A stretch of 64,000 nucleotides of DNA from Konateibacter massiliensis. Its GTDB lineage: Bacteria; Bacillota; Clostridia; Lachnospirales; Lachnospiraceae. This document shows, piece after piece, positions 60,000 to 64,000 of the stretch. The first letter of the stretch is position 1. Each line of letters opens with the position of its first letter. The notes below the pieces were generated by a model that had not been told where the DNA came from, searched no databases, and saw only the letters and a program-made list of their open reading frames with translations. The position numbers were made by a program, and so were the translations under genes. The stretch spans positions 2,298,332-2,362,331 of the forward strand of contig NZ_LT860099.1 in NCBI RefSeq assembly GCF_900184995.1, read 5' to 3'.

Positions 60000-61250
60000 T
60001 TAAAAATTATTGTCAAGTTGCTCTTCAAGCTTGCCAAAAAACCTTTTTGTGCTAAAACTAATCATACAGAGAATAATTCCGGTTGGTATTAATATAACAT
60101 AAATTACATTGCTAAACTTATCAAACAACATTCCATAAATAATTTGTCCCAATGGTTGTGCACATAACGAAAAAGTTGCTGCAAAAGCCATGACTTTTCC
60201 TGTCATGTTTTCTGGTGTTAGCTGCTGAATAATAGACAGGGCAAAAACAGAAAAAATACAAGCTGCTATTTGTATTGCAAAAAACGCCAGAATAAGCGTT
60301 GCATATCTTATATAAGCACCAGCCGGAATAAAAAATATCAACCCAACCGGCAGCAAAAAGAAGCCTATGCTGAACAAGGTTATGCTAAGTCTGCCAATCC
60401 TGAACTTAGCTGCAAGCAGACCGGCTGCAATACTGCCGATAATACTTGCAAAGCTAAGTATACTTACGGCGGCACCATAGTAGTTGGCACTCAGCCCCAA
60501 AATCGTACGAACTATGTAAGGAAATCCCACCAAGGCAACCCCTTGAATGAAAAATGCTATGACTGTTACCAAAAGTAATATTTTTAAAATATACGGCTTT
60601 TCCCTACTAATAAAATGTGTGCTGTCCGCCAAATCATTTTTAATGATGTTCCAAATGTTTTCCTTCTTTTGTGGCCGTTTATATTCAAGTTTGATAAAAC
60701 ACTCAAAGGCTGCTGTTGCGAAAAAGCAAGCTACACCTGCATACATTACGGGCTTTAATCCAAAAGAGGTATAGAGCACACTTCCAATAAAAGGAGCTAT
60801 CAGCGCAGAAATAGCACTAATTTGGTTGACAAGGGCATTCCCTCGAATAATATTATCACCGCTTTGCATTTGAGGAACACAGGCTTGAACCGTCGGCATT
60901 TCAAATGCGCCTAGAATTGATTGGATGACAAGAGTTGCACCGATTATTACAAGATTATTTCCTCGATCAATCATAACAACAGCAATCAGGACTACTATAC
61001 CGGCTAAAAAATCCAATGTAACCATGATATTACGCCTGTTTGCGCGGTCAGCAAGTACACCGCCTAATGGGGATAAAAGAATGGTCGGCAGCATAGCAAT
61101 TGCCAGAAATCCAGCAAATATAGCGGCAGAACCCGTTATCTCCAAGACATACATTGATAATGCAAAATCTAATATACAGTTCCCAAATAAAGAAATTGTT
61201 TGCCCTGCTAAAAGCAGTGAAAAGTTTTTTGAAAAAAGTTTGTTATCCAT
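60000..61250 (-). CDS. MFS exporter
   Basis: 416 residues with about twelve TM helices. The ADRANRRNIMV loop between TM2 and TM3 and the general sequence fit the MefA/macrolide-efflux-like (DHA3) group. Substrate unknown. GGAGGTATT precedes the ATG. Downstream of the ArsR-type regulator and ABC exporter on the same strand; a repeat hairpin separates it from the former. Confidence 0.88.
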   Translation of the reverse strand: MDNKLFSKNFSLLLAGQTISLFGNCILDFALSMYVLEITGSAAIFAGFLAIAMLPTILLSPLGGVLADRANRRNIMVTLDFLAGIVVLIAVVMIDRGNNLVIIGATLVIQSILGAFEMPTVQACVPQMQSGDNIIRGNALVNQISAISALIAPFIGSVLYTSFGLKPVMYAGVACFFATAAFECFIKLEYKRPQKKENIWNIIKNDLADSTHFISREKPYILKILLLVTVIAFFIQGVALVGFPYIVRTILGLSANYYGAAVSILSFASIIGSIAAGLLAAKFRIGRLSITLFSIGFFLLPVGLIFFIPAGAYIRYATLILAFFAIQIAACIFSVFALSIIQQLTPENMTGKVMAFAATFSLCAQPLGQIIYGMLFDKFSNVIYVILIPTGIILCMISFSTKRFFGKLEEQLDNNF

Positions 61251-61305
61251 AATACCTCCATTGCAATCTAATTTGTTTTATGTTCATCTAATTCAATGTG
61301 TTAAA

Positions 61306-61376
61306 AAGTGTGAGCTAAGCTCACACTTCGCACCCACGCAAGTAAAAAGCAATTGCTTTCTTTCGCCTAGTGCAGA
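61306..61376 (+). repeat. Dispersed element, hairpin 1 copy
   Basis: AAGTGTGAGC-TAA-GCTCACACTT (61306-61328) is identical in arms to the full copies, followed by CGCACCC and a local AAAGCAATTGCTTT stem. Hairpin 2 is not evident. Confidence 0.7.
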
Positions 61377-61463
61377 TATTAGATTTATATAAAACATTCT
61401 ACAATACAATTTCATTTATGTCAAACATATTCGATATATATCAAACTATTTTTTCAAAATCCT

Positions 61464-62489
61464 TTACTCCAAAAACATAGTCCGTAATTTTAGCAGCAAG
61501 TTCTCCACCGTTTCTTTTGAAAGTGTATAATACACTCGCCCATCTTTTTTTTCCACATTGACCAGCCGGCAATTCAGCAGTACATTCATATGATGTGAGA
61601 TAGTCGCTGCCGATAATTTTAACTCTTCCGCTAATTCTAAATTGTATTTCGGAGACTTCATAAGCGAAAGAAGAATATCAAATTTACTGCTGTCACTTAA
61701 CGCTTTGAGCATAGGAAGGAGATTTTTTTGTGAAGATTTTTCTTTTTCCTGCATTTTATAAACAGCGTCCGTGAATAATCCAATATAAGAATTGGGGTAT
61801 TCCCCATTTGCATGGACAAGCTCCACCGCCGGATAAACTAAGGTGGGTGTTACATTAGAGTTCTGATGCAGCGAGCCAAACAAATACTTACCGTGTGGAA
61901 AATCCTCCAAAAGTTTATCGAGCGGGCGTTGGATTGCAGCAACCGCCTTTTCATAAGCTGGTGCATTGCTATGAATAATTTTTGAAAGCTTTTCTATTTT
62001 TTCTTGCGGAGATTGCAACATTAACATAAGTTTCCAACAGGTATTGGAAGAAAAACCCGTGCGATTTAATAGAGCTATTCTTTCATCAAGAGACGGCAGT
62101 TCCGTAATGGTACCTGTTTCCTCTTCCAAAAGCTCCTTTGCAAAGGTTAAGGCAAACTCTTTTTCTTCGATCGCATTAAGGTCTTTTTCAAACCACTCAG
62201 GATGATTAGCGCAAATAAATTGAATGGATAAAATAAACTCATAGTCATCATCGGAAAAGAAAAAATCATAATCCTCAATATTTTCTTTCACCATTTCTTT
62301 ATGAAACGCAGCAAGATATTTTCTAAGAGTTACGGCAACTTTTTTATTAAACTCCTCAACATTTATGCCAAGCTCTTCTATCTCTTTCTCCAAAACCTTA
62401 TTTGCCATAAAATCCGGATGATTGCAGCTATACAATAACCCAATTATTTCAAAATATTTATTTAAGCTCTTGTTAACCGTTGTCGCCAT
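61464..62489 (-). CDS. ArsR-type winged-helix regulator with long N-terminal domain
   Basis: About 341 residues. The last ~80 form an ArsR-like helix-turn-helix (LKALSDSSKFDILLSLMKSP, LKLSAATISHHMNVLLNC, KKDGRVYYTLS). The first ~250 are an acidic, helical domain that I do not assign, similar in size to DUF-bearing ArsR-like proteins of Clostridia. Start 62489 is likely (GGCGG upstream); the frame is open to 62531. It lies between an ABC exporter and an MFS exporter and probably controls them. Confidence 0.75.
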   Translation of the reverse strand: MATTVNKSLNKYFEIIGLLYSCNHPDFMANKVLEKEIEELGINVEEFNKKVAVTLRKYLAAFHKEMVKENIEDYDFFFSDDDYEFILSIQFICANHPEWFEKDLNAIEEKEFALTFAKELLEEETGTITELPSLDERIALLNRTGFSSNTCWKLMLMLQSPQEKIEKLSKIIHSNAPAYEKAVAAIQRPLDKLLEDFPHGKYLFGSLHQNSNVTPTLVYPAVELVHANGEYPNSYIGLFTDAVYKMQEKEKSSQKNLLPMLKALSDSSKFDILLSLMKSPKYNLELAEELKLSAATISHHMNVLLNCRLVNVEKKDGRVYYTLSKETVENLLLKLRTMFLE

Positions 62490-62633
62490 ATCGATATACC
62501 GCCTTCCCTGTCTTTTGTGATAAACGCACAATCTTTTACCTTTCTCAAATTAGAACACATTCTAAAATAATAGATGATTATATTATAAAAGATTGTGCTG
62601 TCTTTCACAAGAGAAAACTTCCTCAATCTCTTT

Positions 62634-64000
62634 CTACGCCAACGTCCATTTCTGCCCTTGCGTCTGAAGCTCAACCATATGGCTGAAAACTCCTTTCTGG
62701 TTCAGCAGTACGTCCGGTGTTCCCTGTTCAGCGACGCGACCTTCGGCAAGAACTACTATCTTATCGGCTCCTGCGACAGTCCTCATTCTGTGCGCTATGA
62801 CAAGTACTGTTTTGTTTTTAATAAGCCTTGAGAGTGCCGTCTGTATGAGTGTTTCGTTCTCAACATCAAGAGAGGCGGTTGCTTCATCTAGAAGAATAAT
62901 CGGTGCATTCTTTAAGAAAGCTCTGGCGATAGAAATTCTCTGACGCTCTCCGCCCGAAAGCGCGCAGCCGTTTTCTCCGATGTAGGTATGATATCCGCTC
63001 GGAAGCTTTTCTGCAAATTCATCACAGTTGGCAAGTCTTGCAGCCTCAAGCACTTCCTCGTCCGATGCATCTTTTCTTCCGATTCGTATGTTCTCCATAA
63101 TCGTATTATTAAATAACGTGACATCCTGAAATACAATGGAGTAAAGAGATAGCAAAGTTTCGGGTTCAATTTTAGAAATATTCATGCCGCCCACTGTGAT
63201 TGTTCCGTTTCCGCAGTCCCAAAAACGTGCTGCAAGCCTTGATACAGTTGTTTTACCACCGCCGGACGGACCTACAAGCGCTGTTACTTCCCCTTGCTTT
63301 GCGGTAAAGGATACATCTTTTAGCACCGTTTCCCCGCTGTTATAGGCGAAGCCAACGTGTTCAAATGTAATATCATAGCCTTTATTTTTTAGTTTTTTCT
63401 CACCCACCTGCACATCATGGTCAAAAATCTCATTCATTCTTGCAATGTTGGTGCGTGCTGCAATCACCGCTGCCAGGTTTTGTAACGCTGCCTGCAAAGG
63501 GTCATAGAGTCGTGATGCCACGAGCAAAAACAGGAAGAATGTCATCACATCTAACGTACCGTTTATCAGCAAAGCGGAGCCGACAAGCGCAACCGTCGCA
63601 ATACCAAGCTTCAAAATAAGCTGTGCGGATACAACAATTGCCGCAGTTCCAAATTCGCCGATAACCGCACGTCTCTCCACTGCCTTTATCTTTTTATCGA
63701 GATCGTTTAAATAGGATTGCTCTGCATTGTTTGCCTTTAAGTCCTGTACCGTCTCAATACACTCTTGTATGCCGTCGGCACAAGCCATTTTTGCATCCAT
63801 TGACTTTTGGTTAAGCCCTTCCTGAATCTTGGATGATAAGACGATAATGGCAAAAGCAATAGGCGCTACCCACAAAGCGGCGATTGCCATGCGCCAATCA
63901 AAGAAAAACAGGCTGATTGCAATCAAAACGGTTGAGATAGCGGAGCCAAACAATTCCGGAATAAAATGAGAAAATGCTGTTTCCAAAAATGTACAGTCTG
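62634..64000 (-). CDS. ABC exporter half-transporter (TM + ATPase), 5' end cut by window
   Basis: The frame is open to the window end (…DCTFLETAFSHF), so the N-terminal ~130 residues with the first TM helices are missing. What is visible: the rest of the type-I exporter TM domain and the ATPase with GPSGGGKTTVSRLA, LSGGERQRISIARAF, IILLDEATASLD and VIAHR. It resembles MsbA/IrtA-type heterodimer subunits; a partner may lie outside. The regulator gene follows. Confidence 0.9.
   Translation of the reverse strand, partial: DCTFLETAFSHFIPELFGSAISTVLIAISLFFFDWRMAIAALWVAPIAFAIIVLSSKIQEGLNQKSMDAKMACADGIQECIETVQDLKANNAEQSYLNDLDKKIKAVERRAVIGEFGTAAIVVSAQLILKLGIATVALVGSALLINGTLDVMTFFLFLLVASRLYDPLQAALQNLAAVIAARTNIARMNEIFDHDVQVGEKKLKNKGYDITFEHVGFAYNSGETVLKDVSFTAKQGEVTALVGPSGGGKTTVSRLAARFWDCGNGTITVGGMNISKIEPETLLSLYSIVFQDVTLFNNTIMENIRIGRKDASDEEVLEAARLANCDEFAEKLPSGYHTYIGENGCALSGGERQRISIARAFLKNAPIILLDEATASLDVENETLIQTALSRLIKNKTVLVIAHRMRTVAGADKIVVLAEGRVAEQGTPDVLLNQKGVFSHMVELQTQGQKWTLA

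Overview
The window looks like chromosome of a low-GC, spore-forming, anaerobic Firmicute, most likely a gut member of the Lachnospiraceae. The evidence is the gene set (spoVT, spoVG, the oxygen-sensitive class III ribonucleotide reductase nrdDG, reverse rubrerythrin, paired glgC/glgD, mutS2), strong Shine-Dalgarno sites with occasional TTG starts, and TTGACA/TATAAT-type promoters. This is family-level inference; no rRNA is present and I do not name a species. I found no tRNA, rRNA, transposase, integrase or CRISPR array.

Layout. 0-15 kb is core: Na/Pi transporter, RlmCD, AI-2E-type permease, YhaM, a degenerate HtrA-like protein, MutS2, a two-component system, and nrdDG behind a promoter carrying two NrdR-box-like sites. 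15.2-18.9 kb is an AT-rich accessory island, almost all on the minus strand: TraX-like protein, two secreted proteins, tiny ORFs and a decayed ToxN/AbiQ-like toxin gene. 18.9-30.8 kb holds spoVT, a cell-surface glycan cluster, nicotinate phosphoribosyltransferase, a HAD hydrolase, a four-gene Bce-type antimicrobial-peptide module, yqeY and a divergent UppS paralogue. 30.9-43.4 kb is a carbohydrate-use locus: GH42-like/GH43/GH88 enzymes without signal peptides, AraC regulator, YesM/YesN-type two-component system, and a CUT1 ABC importer lacking its ATPase. 43.6-52.7 kb is the housekeeping block foldase-mfd-pth-'glmU', then spoVG-glgD-glgC. 52.9-54.2 kb is a Fur/PerR-type regulator and reverse rubrerythrin with matching operators. 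54.5-64 kb is a mixed accessory set (GNATs, flavodoxin-like reductase, VOC protein, ATL-like protein, AAC(3), LysR, MFS exporter, ArsR-type regulator, ABC exporter cut by the window end).

Best candidate for something undescribed: the two secreted-protein transcription units in the 15-19 kb island have promoters of the same design. Each has an 8-bp direct repeat with exact 21-bp period (as at LytTR-type regulator sites), then exactly 12 bp, then TTGAAA. One unit starts with a 21-codon cationic micro-ORF, a two-TM protein, and a 168-aa secreted protein whose best-placed start codon is out of frame across poly-A runs. This resembles a peptide/bacteriocin-like regulon. Separately, a dispersed two-hairpin element, whose second hairpin shows compensatory base changes between copies, sits between genes at five or more places.
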